From assembly GCA_964654185.1 (NCBI GenBank), contig CAZZIE010000054.1, positions 1 through 26,739 of the forward strand: a stretch of 26,739 bases of DNA, written 5' to 3'. Shown one piece after another: positions 1 through 7,475 of this stretch. The notes below the pieces were generated by a model. The model had not been told where the DNA came from. It saw nothing but the letters and a program-made list of their open reading frames with translations, and did no database searches. Position 1 is the stretch's first letter, and the number at the start of each line of letters is the position of its first letter. A program made the translations under genes and the position numbers. The stretch is from CAYFQV01 sp964654185. GTDB lineage: Bacteria > Spirochaetota > Spirochaetia > DSM-27196 > PWMO01.

Positions 1-389
1 ATCCGCTCAAGCCCGACGAGGTTGCACAGGTCCTCCGCCATGTGCCGCGCCTGCCGAACCGTCGCGTTCTGCGTGAAAATGCAGCCGGTCATGACGTTCT
101 CCCGAACGTCGAGATCCTCGAGGGGATGAATCAGCTGATAGGTTCGGCCGATCCCCATCTTGCTGCGCAGATGCGGCGGCGTTGTCGTGATGTCCTGATC
201 ATCGAATTCGATGCTGCCGGACGTGGGCAGGTAGATCCCGCTGATGACGTTGATGAAGGTCGTCTTGCCGGCGCCGTTAGGCCCGATGATTCCAACAATG
301 CTGCCCTCGTCCATCTCGAAGTCGACGTCTTTCACCGCCACCAAGCCGCCGAATCGCTTGGTCAGTTTCTTGGTTACAAGCGTACTCAT
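1..389 (-). CDS. livG: Branched-chain amino acid-type ABC transporter ATP-binding protein (LivG), C-terminus outside window
   Basis: ATPase subunit that powers import through the LivH/LivM permeases at the inner face of the membrane. The reverse strand reads MSTLVTKKLTKRFGGLVAVK, then a Walker A motif GPNGAGKTT at about residues 36-44 and the Q-loop region GRTYQ ending near residue 85, followed by the ENVMTG segment typical of LivG. About 129 residues are visible; the signature motif, Walker B and C-terminus lie beyond base 1. The start ATG overlaps the livM stop codon in an ATGA arrangement, so translation is probably coupled. Family identity is clear. The substrate class (branched-chain amino acids versus other small carboxylates or amides) cannot be read from this subunit. 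Confidence 0.93.
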   Translation of the reverse strand, partial: MSTLVTKKLTKRFGGLVAVKDVDFEMDEGSIVGIIGPNGAGKTTFINVISGIYLPTSGSIEFDDQDITTTPPHLRSKMGIGRTYQLIHPLEDLDVRENVMTGCIFTQNATVRQARHMAEDLCNLVGLER

Positions 390-1324
390 TGCACGGCTCC
401 TCGTTCTTTGCGCAGGCGCAGGCGGGACTTGATCAAGCCGGTGATGCCCTGCGGCATGAAGATAATGACCAGCACGATGATGATGCCGTAAACGACCAGG
501 TGTCCGTACGGAATGTAGAGCTTGAGGTACTCCCCGACGAAGCCGAGCAACAGCGCTCCGACAATCGGTCCGGCCGTTCCGTAGATGCCGCCGAGCAAGC
601 CCATGGCAATCGGCAGCAGCGTGAAGTCCACGCTGAAGCTGTTGCCCGGCGTCATGAAGCCGTAGCTGTGCGCGTAGGCGCCGCCGATAACGCCCTGGAT
701 ACCCGCGGTGATCGCAAAGGCAAACACGAGATACTTGTAGATGTTGACACCGCTCGTGCGGGCGACCGTCTCATTGTTTCGTATCGACGTCAGGGCGAAG
801 TGCCACTTCGTCCGGCGAAACACCTCCGATACAGCAATCGTGAGCACAGCCAGAACAAGGACCAGAAGGTAGATGGAGGCGGAGTTCCCGTTGAAGATTG
901 CTGTCGGGAGGAACTCACCCTCGGACCCTCCGGTCACTGAGGACCAGTTGCGGGCTATGACGCGGAATATCTCCGCAAGGGCCAGAGTGACGATTGCGAA
1001 GTACAGCCCTCTCAGCCGGAGCACCGCCAGGCCGACAAGTGCCGCCACAGCAAAGGACATGACTCCCCCGAGCAGCAGCGAAAGGATCCGGGGAATGCCG
1101 AGATGCAGAAACAGCAGCCCCCCGGTGTACGCACCGAGGCCGAAGAAGCCCGCTATGCCCAGCGAGAGCTGGCCGCTTCTGAGGAGCATGTCCCAGCTGA
1201 CCGCAAGAGCCATGTACATGAGTACCGTGGTTGCCACGGATTGCTGGTACGCTCCGGTATAGAGCGGATAGAGAGCAGCCACTGCCAGGAGCAGGACGAC
1301 GATTACTATTGTTCGTGGCTTCAT
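386..1324 (-). CDS. livM: Branched-chain amino acid-type ABC transporter permease LivM
   Basis: 312-residue integral membrane permease, one half of the transmembrane channel with LivH. The protein is hydrophobic throughout, with about eight or more membrane segments beginning with the N-terminal VIVVLLLAVAALYPL helix. It carries the LivM-typical stretch SWDMLLRSGQLSLGIAGFFG near residues 43-62 and the cytoplasmic loop TSIRNNETVARTSGVNIYKYK-like segment (about residues 179-199) that contacts the ATPase. The C-terminus is short and basic (RLRLRKERGAVQ). The start ATG overlaps the livH stop by 4 bp and its stop overlaps the livG start by 4 bp, so livH-livM-livG form a translationally coupled unit. 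Confidence 0.93.
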   Translation of the reverse strand: MKPRTIVIVVLLLAVAALYPLYTGAYQQSVATTVLMYMALAVSWDMLLRSGQLSLGIAGFFGLGAYTGGLLFLHLGIPRILSLLLGGVMSFAVAALVGLAVLRLRGLYFAIVTLALAEIFRVIARNWSSVTGGSEGEFLPTAIFNGNSASIYLLVLVLAVLTIAVSEVFRRTKWHFALTSIRNNETVARTSGVNIYKYLVFAFAITAGIQGVIGGAYAHSYGFMTPGNSFSVDFTLLPIAMGLLGGIYGTAGPIVGALLLGFVGEYLKLYIPYGHLVVYGIIIVLVIIFMPQGITGLIKSRLRLRKERGAVQ

Positions 1325-2259
1325 CGCTTGGCTCCTCGAAATGAGCGAATCATGATGACAATGACGATCAGGGCAAAAAACACGATCTCCGCCCAGCCGC
1401 CGTACCCGGGAAAGGAGTTGATGAACGCTTCGGCAAGACCGAGTCCGGCCGCACAGTAGACGACCGCCGTCAGATTGCCCAGTCCGGCCATTGCGACGAT
1501 GGCGAGAGACTTCATGGTGAATGGGGCACCCACCCCGGGAAAGAGAGAGTAGCGCACCGCGAAGAGCGTCGCTATGATTCCGAGAATACCTACCGCAATG
1601 GAGAACACCACCAGGTAGGTGCGACCGACATTGATGCCCACAATGGCGGCGCCTTTGGGATTCTGGCCGACGGCGAGTGCCGCCTTGCCGAGCTTGGTAC
1701 GGCGCAGGAAAAGCATCAGGCCGATGACGATCACGATTGCCGCGATGACATAGGTGAAGTCGAAGGTGCCGAAGGTAAGGTCGCCGATGGAGACGGACGC
1801 GGAAGCGTAGCCTACCGATACCTTGCGCGGCTGCGTGGTCGCAATGAGGTTGACCGTCTGCGATGCAATGATTGCAAGACCGAAGGTGAGAATCACCTGA
1901 TTGAGCTCGGGTGCATTCAGGACGTGCTGGATCGTCGCCTTGTAGGCGAGCACACCGAGAATGGCCAGCACGATCACGGCGGGGATCATTGCCACCATGG
2001 GGTCCACCCCGAGATTCGTGCTGAACAGGTATACGAAGTAGGCGCCGAGCATCAGGAACTCACCGTGCGCCAGATTGACAATGCCCACGATACCCAGGAT
2101 GAGCGCCATGGGCAGGGCAATGGATGCGTAGAGGCCGGCTCGTTGGACACCGTAGATCAGCACGGTTGGCTTCCAGACCAACAGAAGAACGACCACCGCA
2201 ACGGCCGCGGCAACGGCCGCGGCAACAATGCCGATGAGCATGCGCCTCGAAACTGCCAT
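1321..2259 (-). CDS. livH: Branched-chain amino acid-type ABC transporter permease LivH
   Basis: 312-residue permease partner of LivM. The frame is open further upstream, to 2349, but the start is placed at the ATG at 2259 (MAVSRRMLIG) because GAAGGAG lies 8 bases before it and the hydrophobic N-terminal helix begins just after. Hallmarks are GIVGIVNLAHGEFLMLGAY in the first third and the AxVGQNPKGAAIVGINVGRTY loop near the middle, which couples to the ATPase. Six or more membrane helices are apparent. It follows the binding-protein gene after 117 bp that contain a strong hairpin, and overlaps livM by 4 bp. Confidence 0.93.
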   Translation of the reverse strand: MAVSRRMLIGIVAAAVAAAVAVVVLLLVWKPTVLIYGVQRAGLYASIALPMALILGIVGIVNLAHGEFLMLGAYFVYLFSTNLGVDPMVAMIPAVIVLAILGVLAYKATIQHVLNAPELNQVILTFGLAIIASQTVNLIATTQPRKVSVGYASASVSIGDLTFGTFDFTYVIAAIVIVIGLMLFLRRTKLGKAALAVGQNPKGAAIVGINVGRTYLVVFSIAVGILGIIATLFAVRYSLFPGVGAPFTMKSLAIVAMAGLGNLTAVVYCAAGLGLAEAFINSFPGYGGWAEIVFFALIVIVIMIRSFRGAKR

Positions 2260-2279
2260 AGATCTCGCTCCTTCAAAGA

Positions 2280-2308
2280 AAACCGGGCCGGCCTGGCCGA
2301 CCCGGTTT
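2280..2308 (-). terminator. Intercistronic hairpin between binding-protein gene and livH, likely partial terminator or mRNA stabiliser
   Basis: On the transcribed (minus) strand AAACCGGG pairs perfectly with CCCGGTTT across a 13-nt GC-rich loop that can add an inner GGCC/GGCC pairing, and TTTTCTTT follows immediately. This looks like an intrinsic terminator but sits just ahead of the livH ribosome-binding site inside one operon. Such hairpins commonly let a binding protein be made in excess of its permease, by attenuation or by protecting the upstream 3' end. That role is inferred. Confidence 0.6.
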
Positions 2309-2376
2309 CCCGCAATTCGTGAATAGGGCCGACGGATAGCGTCGACCAACCATTCGGGCGTTACGCCGTTCCGGCG

Positions 2377-3609
2377 CTACCGCTCATCCCATCCGGGGAA
2401 GGGGTACTGCAGGTCCGCCGTCGCGAATTCGAAAGGCCAGATGACCTCTTGTTCGCCGTTCTGCCACTGCAGAATCTTCTGACCGCGAATACCCTGGTGC
2501 TGGATGATGTTCGACGGGCTGAAGCTGATGGTCTCGCCGAGGGGAGAGTCATACTGAATGCTCTCCAGCGCTGCGATGACCGCCTCCTTATCCAGGGTAC
2601 CGGCTTCCTCAACGGCGTTCGCCAGGAGGTAGATCGCCGAGTAGGAGAGCGGCGCGAAGTACGTTGCAGGTGCGCGATCATACTTCTCCACGTACGCATC
2701 GTAGAAGCTCTTGCTGACGTCGGTCACCTCGTTGATCGAGGGTGCCCACATGCCGTAGAGCGTCACGTTCTCAGCCAGCGGAGAGTTGCCGAAGTCGGCA
2801 GGCCAGCCCGGAGGCGCTCCGATGAAGAGCGGGGGCTCGAAGCCGATGGCCTTCGCCTGCTCCATGATCGGGAGAGCGTCGGCATCGTAGCCGGCCCAGA
2901 TGAAGACATCCGGGTCGTAATCCTTGGCAATCTCGAGCATGGCGCTGTAGTCGCCACCGCCGGTTGCCGCACTGGTGAAGGACTCACCCTCGATCTCGCC
3001 GAGGTCGCCGTAGAGCGTCTTGGAAGCCTCGAAGGAGCTGGTGCCGAAGGGGCCGTCCTCGTAGGCGATGAACCAGCGATCGGTGTCTACCTCGGAATAC
3101 CGCTCGGCAATGTCGTTCCACCCCTCGACGTAACTGGCGCCCTGGGTGTAGTCCCACGGGTGCAGGTGGAAGTACCAGCTTGCATCCGGGCCGACCGCCT
3201 CTTCCGCACGGGAGGATGCGGCACCGGTCCACATGGTCACCTTCTGATACTTCTTGAGGGTCGGGATCTGCGCCAGGTGCACGCCGCTCGACATGCCGCC
3301 GACAAACATATCCACGTTCTCAACCGTCGCCAGCCGCTCGAGAGCGGAAGCGCCCTTCTCCGGCTTGAGCTCGCTGTCGATGACGATCAGCTCGAGGGGG
3401 CGTCCAAGGACGCCGCCTGCGGCGTTGATCTCTTCAACCGCCAGCTGAGCAGCCTTGCTGCCCTGGTCGCCGGTAATGTCGCCCAGAGGCCACACACCGC
3501 CGAGCTTGATGGGTTCCGCCTCGCCTTCTTCCTGCGCGCCCGCCGCAAACATGGGGGCAACCGCAAGGGCGAGGAGAGCAGCCACGAGTGCTACTATCCG
3601 AATCTTCAT
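2377..3609 (-). CDS. Periplasmic substrate-binding protein of branched-chain amino acid-type ABC transporter (Peripla_BP_6 / LivJ family)
   Basis: 410-residue secreted binding protein that delivers substrate to the LivHMG transporter. The start is at the ATG at 3609 (MKIRIVALVAALLALAVAP), with GAAGGAGG seven bases upstream; an in-frame start 15 codons earlier lacks this site. A signal peptide of about 21-24 residues ends near MFAAGA; no lipobox Cys is seen, so it is likely periplasmic and soluble. The mature part begins EPIKLGGVWPLGDITGDQG, the standard type-I periplasmic fold opening, followed by AAQLAVEEINAAGGVLGRPLE and, later, the WAGYDADALPIMEQAKAIGF lobe. The AAGAQEE signal end is typical of spirochaetes. 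The ligand is unknown; the neighbouring hydrolase and condensing enzyme suggest something other than a simple amino acid. Confidence 0.9.
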   Translation of the reverse strand: MKIRIVALVAALLALAVAPMFAAGAQEEGEAEPIKLGGVWPLGDITGDQGSKAAQLAVEEINAAGGVLGRPLELIVIDSELKPEKGASALERLATVENVDMFVGGMSSGVHLAQIPTLKKYQKVTMWTGAASSRAEEAVGPDASWYFHLHPWDYTQGASYVEGWNDIAERYSEVDTDRWFIAYEDGPFGTSSFEASKTLYGDLGEIEGESFTSAATGGGDYSAMLEIAKDYDPDVFIWAGYDADALPIMEQAKAIGFEPPLFIGAPPGWPADFGNSPLAENVTLYGMWAPSINEVTDVSKSFYDAYVEKYDRAPATYFAPLSYSAIYLLANAVEEAGTLDKEAVIAALESIQYDSPLGETISFSPSNIIQHQGIRGQKILQWQNGEQEVIWPFEFATADLQYPFPGWDER

Positions 3610-3721
3610 GAAACCTCCTTCACCGACAGGTCGATCCTGCCGTAGTGAATCCATTTCTCCATCGTCCCGCCGGTGGCCTCCTGAGGAGTGGCCGGCGAAA
3701 CGTTGCCTCCTGATTCTACGC

Positions 3722-3785
3722 GCCCGGGTGTCTACGGGCCGGCGTGCCTACAGGCCGGCGTGCCTGTGCGCCCGGGTATCTATGC
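3722..3785. repeat. Four imperfect 16-bp tandem repeats spanning the 3' end of the hydrolase gene
   Basis: Units begin at 3722, 3738, 3754 and 3770 and follow the pattern GCC(C/G)G(G/C)(G/C)TG(T/C)CTA(C/T)(G/A)(G/C), with the two middle copies nearly identical (GCCGGCGTGCCTACAG and GCCGGCGTGCCTGTGC); the outer two resemble each other (GCCCGGGTGTCTACGG and GCCCGGGTATCTATGC). The hydrolase stop codon lies inside the fourth copy, and GCCGGCG starts a fifth, truncated copy. The remainder of the 170-bp gap to the binding-protein gene shows no gene or clear promoter. Confidence 0.7.
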
Positions 3786-4544
3786 GCCGGCGAAGTCCCG
3801 AAGGATCGCCTTGAACTCCTCGGGGCGTTCCACCATGACGGCGTGACCAACTCCTTCGACGACTCGCGTCGTGGCCTTGGGGAACTGGGATGCCGTCTTC
3901 GTGGCGTGTTCCACCGTAATGAGGGGGTCCTTGTCCCCGACGACGACCAGCACCGTCCCGTCATGCGTTCCGGCGGCCTCTACGTAGTCGAAATCGGTGA
4001 GCGCCTTTGCGTGGCCCACGTAGGCATCCGGGTTCATCTCCATGCCCTTGTCCACCAGACGCTCGAAGTGGTCGGCGTCGGGGATGTCCGGCATCAGCAT
4101 GCCGAGAGCCTGCTTCATGAGATCACGGTTCACCTTGTACTGCTCGATGACCGGGTAGTGCTCCTCGGGCGTCACGAGCCCGTCCGCGGGAGCGGAGTCA
4201 ACGAGCATCATGGAGCGCGCCCACCCCGGATTGCGCAGCACCAGTGACATGGCAACGGCGCCTCCGAAGGAGTGGCCCACGACGATGGGCTGTTGCAGAC
4301 CCACGGCTTCGGCGAAGGCCTTCGCATAGTCGGCGTACACATCGATATTGATCTGATCGATGTTGTCGGAACAGCCGAAGTTCGGAAGATCCGGCGCCCA
4401 GCAGGCGAAGCCCGGAACATCCATGGCCTTCTCATACCAGAGATTGCAGCCGGTGTTTCCGTGGAGCAGGAGCACCGGCGTGCCCTCACCCTGCTGCAGG
4501 TAACAGATTCTCGCGCCGTTCACCGTGATCTGCTGTTGCTCCAT
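3780..4544 (-). CDS. Alpha/beta hydrolase fold enzyme
   Basis: 254-residue cytoplasmic hydrolase, the standard size for small alpha/beta hydrolases. The oxyanion-hole motif HGN is at residues 28-30. The nucleophile elbow GHSFGG spans 90-95 with catalytic Ser92. The probable acid is Asp206 in GDKDPL, and the base is His234 in GVGHAV. The start ATG has GGAGGA at suitable spacing. It lies second in the minus-strand operon, 130 bp after the KAS III-like gene and 170 bp before the binding-protein gene; tandem repeats occupy part of both gaps. Esterase, C-C bond hydrolase and thioesterase roles are all possible for this family. The context (CoA-transferase, condensing enzyme, transporter) favours action on an acyl or keto-acid intermediate, but this is inference. 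Confidence 0.88.
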   Translation of the reverse strand: MEQQQITVNGARICYLQQGEGTPVLLLHGNTGCNLWYEKAMDVPGFACWAPDLPNFGCSDNIDQINIDVYADYAKAFAEAVGLQQPIVVGHSFGGAVAMSLVLRNPGWARSMMLVDSAPADGLVTPEEHYPVIEQYKVNRDLMKQALGMLMPDIPDADHFERLVDKGMEMNPDAYVGHAKALTDFDYVEAAGTHDGTVLVVVGDKDPLITVEHATKTASQFPKATTRVVEGVGHAVMVERPEEFKAILRDFAGA

Positions 4545-4576
4545 GCGAACTCGTCCTCCCTGCTCTCGATCGTCGA

Positions 4577-4628
4577 TCTCTATCGTTGGTTTCTATCGCT
4601 AATCTCTATCGTTGCGCTCTATCCTGCG
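4577..4628. repeat. Four imperfect 13-bp tandem repeats upstream of the hydrolase gene
   Basis: Units starting at 4577, 4590, 4603 and 4616 read TCTCTATCGTTGG, TTTCTATCGCTAA, TCTCTATCGTTGC and GCTCTATCCTGCG; a decayed copy may precede them. All share the core CTATC. They lie in the transcribed leader between the KAS III-like gene and the hydrolase, ending 33 bp before the hydrolase start. They could be iterated protein-binding sites or simple replication-slippage products; nothing in the sequence decides this. Confidence 0.65.
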
Positions 4629-4674
4629 CGCGCCCCTCGCTGAGACCCGCTGCACCGGGTATCGATTCCAGGTG

Positions 4675-5688
4675 CTATCCCCCGTAGGGACCCCAATGGA
4701 CCACTGCGGACGCCCAGACGAAGCCGAGCCCCGCACCAACCATGACGATGTCGGTACCGTCGGTGATCTTGCCGGCCTCGAGGCCGAGCTGGAGTGACAG
4801 GACCTGATCGTTCTGGCCAAGGTGCCCGTAGTTATCCAGGTACGTCGTTTTGCTCTCGTCGAGGCCGAGCTCTTCCAGTACCGCATTGTGTGCCGAGCGC
4901 TTGAAATGCAGGATTGCCAGGTAGCCGATGTCCGCCTGCTTGAGGCCTGAGTTCGTCAGAGAGTCGCGAATGACCTTGTAGAAGTTCGGCATGGTCTTCT
5001 CGCCGAGCTCCTTCTTGAAGTGGTCGGGATTGCGCACCACAAAGTGCGCGGCATTCGCGTCTCCCGGCTCCGGCGGCCACTTGTTCGCCCCGAGGACAGG
5101 CACCACACAGTCCTCCGAGAATGAGCCGTCACCGATGAAAGCGGTTCCCAGGACGACGTTCCGGTCGTACCCCTTCTCCAGGAGGACCGCTGCTCCGCTG
5201 GCACCGATGTCGAACATGAAGCTCGTCTCGGGAACGTCGAGACTGATGAGATCGACGTTGCGATAACCGCTGACCAGGAGGACCCGGTTCGTGTCGGGCT
5301 TCGCAATCATCATGGCCTTCGCCACGTCGAACGCCGCCATCATTGAGCCGCACATGGCCTCCATGTCGAAGGACCACGCGTTCGTCGCACCGATCTCGTG
5401 GGCGACCTTCAGGCCCGCGAGCCAACAGGGATAGTCCTTGTGTTGCCCGCCGTTCCAGATCACGAGATCGATGTCCTTGGGATCGACCCCGGCATCCTCG
5501 ATTGCCTGCTTTGCGGCCTGGATGCCCATGTAGCTCGTCGTGTCCCCGGGGCCCGGAACGGGTTTCTGAACCACGCCGAACTTCTTTGCAATAACGTCTT
5601 CCGGAATGTCCGTGCGATCGGCGATATCCTTCGCCGTCATCACGGTCTCCGGGATATAAGTGCCGATTCCCCGAATGCCTACATTCAT
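4675..5688 (-). CDS. Beta-ketoacyl-ACP synthase III (FabH)-like condensing enzyme of the thiolase superfamily
   Basis: 337-residue protein, normal length for KAS III. The frame extends upstream to 6012, but the start is placed at the ATG at 5688 (MNVGIRGIGTYIPE, the canonical FabH opening), with AAAGGG upstream and a promoter above that. The expected Cys-His-Asn triad is present: Cys113 in MEAMCGSMMAAF, His261 in AILHFKRSAHN, and Asn286 in DNYGHLGQND. The C-terminal GAGLGFVWASAVVHWG is also typical. The usual HQANxR after the catalytic His is replaced by HFKRS, so the ACP-binding surface differs, and a CoA-thioester substrate is plausible. It is first in an operon with a hydrolase and an importer and is not near other fatty-acid genes, so I infer a specialised catabolic or modifying role. 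Confidence 0.85.
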   Translation of the reverse strand: MNVGIRGIGTYIPETVMTAKDIADRTDIPEDVIAKKFGVVQKPVPGPGDTTSYMGIQAAKQAIEDAGVDPKDIDLVIWNGGQHKDYPCWLAGLKVAHEIGATNAWSFDMEAMCGSMMAAFDVAKAMMIAKPDTNRVLLVSGYRNVDLISLDVPETSFMFDIGASGAAVLLEKGYDRNVVLGTAFIGDGSFSEDCVVPVLGANKWPPEPGDANAAHFVVRNPDHFKKELGEKTMPNFYKVIRDSLTNSGLKQADIGYLAILHFKRSAHNAVLEELGLDESKTTYLDNYGHLGQNDQVLSLQLGLEAGKITDGTDIVMVGAGLGFVWASAVVHWGPYGG

Positions 5689-5746
5689 GGGTGATGTGCC
5701 CTTTCTCGCTGATGATGAGTAATTACTGAATCGTCTCTCAGTCGGC

Positions 5747-5775
5747 ATCCTACACCCGCCGGTACGGGCCGTCAA
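5747..5775 (-). promoter_or_regulatory. Sigma70-type promoter for the KAS III-like / hydrolase / transporter operon
   Basis: On the minus strand TTGACG (5775-5770) is followed after exactly 17 bp by TAGGAT (5752-5747). The predicted start near 5740 gives a leader of about 50 nt before the ATG at 5688. The hexamers match the consensus at 5/6 and 4/6 positions. Confidence 0.6.
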
Positions 5776-5957
5776 GGATTTCTTTCGGGAAGCCCCCTCC
5801 ACGAGGAGCCGGAGCCGCCACATCCACCCGAACAAACCCCTTGCGGGGCTGTTTCCGGCGGCATCCGGCGCAATATGGCCCCGGAACTTCCCACTGACGC
5901 CCGTTCGGAGCGGGCACCGCCGGATTCGGCTCCTCCGGAGACACATGCATTCTGCCA

Positions 5958-5987
5958 TTGCCAGGGTCGCCGGGGACGGTCTATAAT
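5958..5987 (+). promoter_or_regulatory. Sigma70-type promoter for the CoA-transferase gene
   Basis: TTGCCA (5958-5963) and a perfect TATAAT (5982-5987) are separated by 18 bp. The predicted start near 5994 gives a leader of about 68 nt to the ATG at 6062. The 373-bp gap between the divergent genes otherwise holds small inverted repeats, such as GAGGAGCCG (5803-5811) with CGGCTCCTC (5927-5935) and CCCCTTGCGGGG near 5840, possibly for a shared regulator. No gene is seen there. Confidence 0.7.
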
Positions 5988-6061
5988 CCAAACTGACTTT
6001 GAGGTGAATCAACTCTCATTAAAGAATTCAAGAATACTCCAAAGAGATTAGAGGAGCGGTT

Positions 6062-7372
6062 ATGTCGAACTGGAGCGATCAATACAAGTCCAAGCTCGTG
6101 AGCATTGAACAGGCGGTGAAGACGATCAAGTCTGACGACGATGTCATTGTGGCGCAGTGCGCCTCCGAGCCCCAGGGCTGCATGGACAAATTCCACACCG
6201 TGAAGGACCAGGTCGAGAACGTCCGGGTGTTCTCGGTGCTGACCCTGAAGCCATACGAGTTTTATGCCAATCCCGAGATGAAAGGCCACTTCGAGCTGGC
6301 CAGCTGGTTCCATGCACCGGGTTCCCGGGAGGCTTTGAAGAAGGGCGCCGGCACCGTGACCTACGTGCCCAACATGCTGCACCGTGCGGCGAGCGACCGG
6401 ATGTACGCCAGGCGGCCCAACGTCTTCTTCGGCACCTGTACGCCCCCCGATTCGAAAGGGTACGTGTCCCTCTCCCTCGGCATCACCTATGAGAAGGACA
6501 TCATTGAAGCGGCGGAGACCGTCGTCCTGGAGGTCAATGAGAATCTGCCCCGAACCTATGGAGACACCCACGTACACGTCCGGGATGTGGATTACTTCGT
6601 TGAGAACCATCAGGAGGTTCCGACCCTCCCGAACCCGGAACCGGGTGAAACCGACAAGGCTATCGGCAACTACTTCGCAGAGCTCGTCGAGGACGGCTCC
6701 ACCATTCAGCTCGGAATCGGGAACATTCCCAACGCCGCAGCCCTCGCCCTCATGGGGAAGAAGGACCTCGGCGTGCACACCGAGATGATGGTCGACTCAA
6801 TGGTGGATCTCTACGAAGCCGGTGTGATCACCAACCGTAAGAAGACCCTCTTCAAGGACAAGTTCGTCTGTACCTTCGCCTTCGGGTCGAAGCGGCTCTA
6901 CGACTGGCTGGACGACAACCTCGCCGTGGAGTTCCAGCGGGGCAAGTGGGTCAATGACCCGGCGGTCATCCGGAACAACTCCCGGATGGTCTCCCTCAAC
7001 ACCTGCCTCATGGTGGACCTGACGGGCCAGGTGGCGAGCGAGTCCATCGGCACGAAGCAGTACTCCGGCACCGGCGGCCAGTCCGACACGGCAGTGGGCG
7101 CACAGGAAGCCTACGACGGTCTGGGAAAGAGCGTCATTGCCTGCCACTCGACCAAGAAGAAGGGCGAGGTCAGCTCGATCGTGCCGACCCTGCCGGAAGG
7201 TACCGCAGTCACCCTGCACCGGAGCAACGCCGACTACATTGTCACGGAACACGGCATTGCGCCGCTTCGGGGCCGAACCATCCGCGAGCGAACCAACAAC
7301 CTGATCGCAATCGCCCATCCGAACTTCCGGGATGAGCTGCGGGAGAAGGCAACGGAGATCGGATACCTCTAG
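6062..7372 (+). CDS. Acetyl-CoA hydrolase / 4-hydroxybutyrate CoA-transferase family protein (family I CoA-transferase)
   Basis: 436-residue cytoplasmic enzyme that transfers CoA between an acyl-CoA donor and a free carboxylic acid through a glutamyl-CoA intermediate. Key motifs are QLGIGNIPNA at 216-225, the probable catalytic Glu241 in GVHTEMMVDS, GTGGQSD at 336-342, and the C-terminal GRTIRERTNNLIAIAHPNFR near 403-423. All are diagnostic of the AbfT/Cat family and the length fits. GAGGAG precedes the ATG. It is divergent from the importer operon and has its own strong promoter. The likely role is to activate the imported acid as its CoA thioester; the exact acid cannot be named. Acetyl-CoA hydrolase activity is an alternative. 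Confidence 0.9.
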   Translation: MSNWSDQYKSKLVSIEQAVKTIKSDDDVIVAQCASEPQGCMDKFHTVKDQVENVRVFSVLTLKPYEFYANPEMKGHFELASWFHAPGSREALKKGAGTVTYVPNMLHRAASDRMYARRPNVFFGTCTPPDSKGYVSLSLGITYEKDIIEAAETVVLEVNENLPRTYGDTHVHVRDVDYFVENHQEVPTLPNPEPGETDKAIGNYFAELVEDGSTIQLGIGNIPNAAALALMGKKDLGVHTEMMVDSMVDLYEAGVITNRKKTLFKDKFVCTFAFGSKRLYDWLDDNLAVEFQRGKWVNDPAVIRNNSRMVSLNTCLMVDLTGQVASESIGTKQYSGTGGQSDTAVGAQEAYDGLGKSVIACHSTKKKGEVSSIVPTLPEGTAVTLHRSNADYIVTEHGIAPLRGRTIRERTNNLIAIAHPNFRDELREKATEIGYL

Positions 7373-7475
7373 GCAATCGGAACGAAGCGGAAAACGCTGA
7401 CCTCCAGGTGGGTGCGGGTCAATCCCGGCGGCGCGGTCCTCTCATGCAGGCAGCGGCCCTCACGGATACTCGCAC

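Noticed and set aside
2449..3645. Long open frame (398 codons) on the plus strand opposite the binding-protein gene
   Set aside because: It is the codon-biased mirror of a well-supported gene in GC-rich DNA, with no recognisable domain and no ribosome-binding site.
3672..3693. Palindrome-rich stretch TCCTGAGGA flanked by GGCC copies upstream of the binding-protein gene
   Set aside because: Only a short symmetric core with no T-run and no nearby promoter; too weak to call a terminator or operator.
7373..7475. Terminator between the converging CoA-transferase and small unknown gene
   Set aside because: Only very short palindromes such as ACCTCCAGGT are visible and no T-tract follows.
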